Positions 14,356-14,887 of a stretch of DNA of 14,887 nt are shown one piece after another. Positions within the stretch are counted from its first letter, which is position 1; each line of letters starts with the position of its first letter. Source of the DNA: CAZTDD01 sp964612675 (GTDB taxonomy: Bacteria > Hinthialibacterota > Hinthialibacteria > Hinthialibacterales > JAKPRU01); the NCBI GenBank assembly GCA_964612675.1, contig CAZTDD010000152.1, positions 1 to 14,887 of the forward strand, given 5' to 3'. Under the pieces are notes generated by a model that was not told the DNA's origin, made no database searches, and saw nothing but the letters and a program-made list of their open reading frames with translations. Position numbers and translations under genes: made by a program.

Positions 14356-14887
14356 TTCAATTGACAGTTTTTATTTCCGGGGCGGTTGTCATGTCGTTTG
14401 AGATACTGGGCAGCCGTATTCTGGCTCCGCATTTCGGAAACTCTGTTTTTGTGTGGGGCAGCCTGATCGGCGTCTTTTTGGGCGGTCTCACGGTCGGGTA
14501 TTGGGCGGGGGGTCGTCTCGCCGATGCAAAAACCGATCTGCGGATATTCGCAACCCTAGTCGCCGTGCCGGGGCTTTTATTGTTTCTCTTTCCGGTCTAT
14601 GCGGACGGAATTTGCGATTGGATTTTTGATCTCAATCGAGGCCCTCGTTTCTCGTCTTTATTGGCTTCGACATTTCTCTTCCTGCTTCCGACGGTTTTCA
14701 TGGGCGCGGTCAGTCCATATGCGGTTAAACTTCGGGTTGATGCGTTATCGTGGCTGGGAACCGGCGTCGGGAATCTGTACGCGTTGTCATCATTGGGAAG
14801 TATAGTGGGAACGTTAACGACAGCCTTTTATTTAATTAGTTCCTGTTGCGGAAAAGAAGAGGGGGGTATTCGTGAAATAGAAAGCCT
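14352..14887 (+). CDS. Polytopic membrane partner of the synthase-like protein (partial)
   Basis: Starts at ATG 14352, overlapping the stop of the previous gene as ATGA, and runs open to the window edge (178 codons), so the C-terminus is missing. The sequence matches the membrane half of fused spermidine synthase/MFS-like proteins: SFEILGSRILAPHFGNSVFV at 15-34, GSLIGVFLGGLTVGYWAGG at 36-54, and VFMGAVSPYAV then LYALSSLGSIVGT further on. About five membrane segments are visible, near 2-24, 33-54, 62-80, 98-118 and 136-162. Substrate is unknown. The tight coupling suggests it works with the synthase-like protein, perhaps as its membrane anchor or transporter. Confidence 0.82.
   Translation, partial: MIQLTVFISGAVVMSFEILGSRILAPHFGNSVFVWGSLIGVFLGGLTVGYWAGGRLADAKTDLRIFATLVAVPGLLLFLFPVYADGICDWIFDLNRGPRFSSLLASTFLFLLPTVFMGAVSPYAVKLRVDALSWLGTGVGNLYALSSLGSIVGTLTTAFYLISSCCGKEEGGIREIES

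Overview
This is bacterial DNA dominated by a type I-G (formerly I-U) CRISPR-Cas locus on the minus strand. In transcription order (right to left) it reads: small ORF, cas3, csb3, csb1, csb2, a group II intron, cas4-cas1 fusion, cas2, leader, CRISPR array. The gene set and order are those of the Geobacter-type I-G system. The phylum cannot be fixed from the window: the composition is moderate GC, and the genes outside the locus (a secreted beta-propeller protein and a split spermidine-synthase-like pair) occur in many environmental bacteria.

Region 1-385: three repeats and two complete spacers of an array that continues past the left edge, then a leader of about 185 bp with a 12-bp inverted repeat and an extended -10 promoter overlapping the cas2 stop codon. 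Region 386-2416: the adaptation module (cas2 and the Cas4-Cas1 fusion). Region 2417-4819: the junction between adaptation and interference modules, holding a group II intron with its reverse transcriptase (about 2651-4526), several extragenic palindromes and a hairpin-boxA signal like an rRNA antitermination leader. Region 4820-11106: the interference module, tightly coupled. The small ORF/cas3, cas3/csb3 and csb3/csb1 pairs all overlap by 4 nt (GTGA, ATGA, ATGA), and csb1 and csb2 are 29 nt apart. Cas3 has its helicase first and HD nuclease last. The 48-codon ORF in front of cas3 looks like a second, truncated copy of a Cas3 N-terminus.

Region 11107-14887: a non-coding stretch with a probable terminator, an exported FG-GAP/PL11-like propeller protein, a 579-bp gap containing what looks like a frameshifted small ORF, then on the plus strand a signal-peptide-bearing spermidine-synthase-like protein overlapping (ATGA) a polytopic membrane protein cut by the right edge.

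How it works together (family knowledge plus inference): Cas4-Cas1 and Cas2 would insert spacers; Csb2 (Cas5-Cas6) would cut the array transcript and hold the 5' handle; Csb1 would coat the spacer; Csb3 would act as the large-subunit equivalent; Cas3 would degrade the target. The most unusual points are the intron splitting the locus, the boxA signal upstream of it, the Cas3 N-terminal fragment, and a 12-nt match between the seed of spacer 1 and the cas1 part of the locus.
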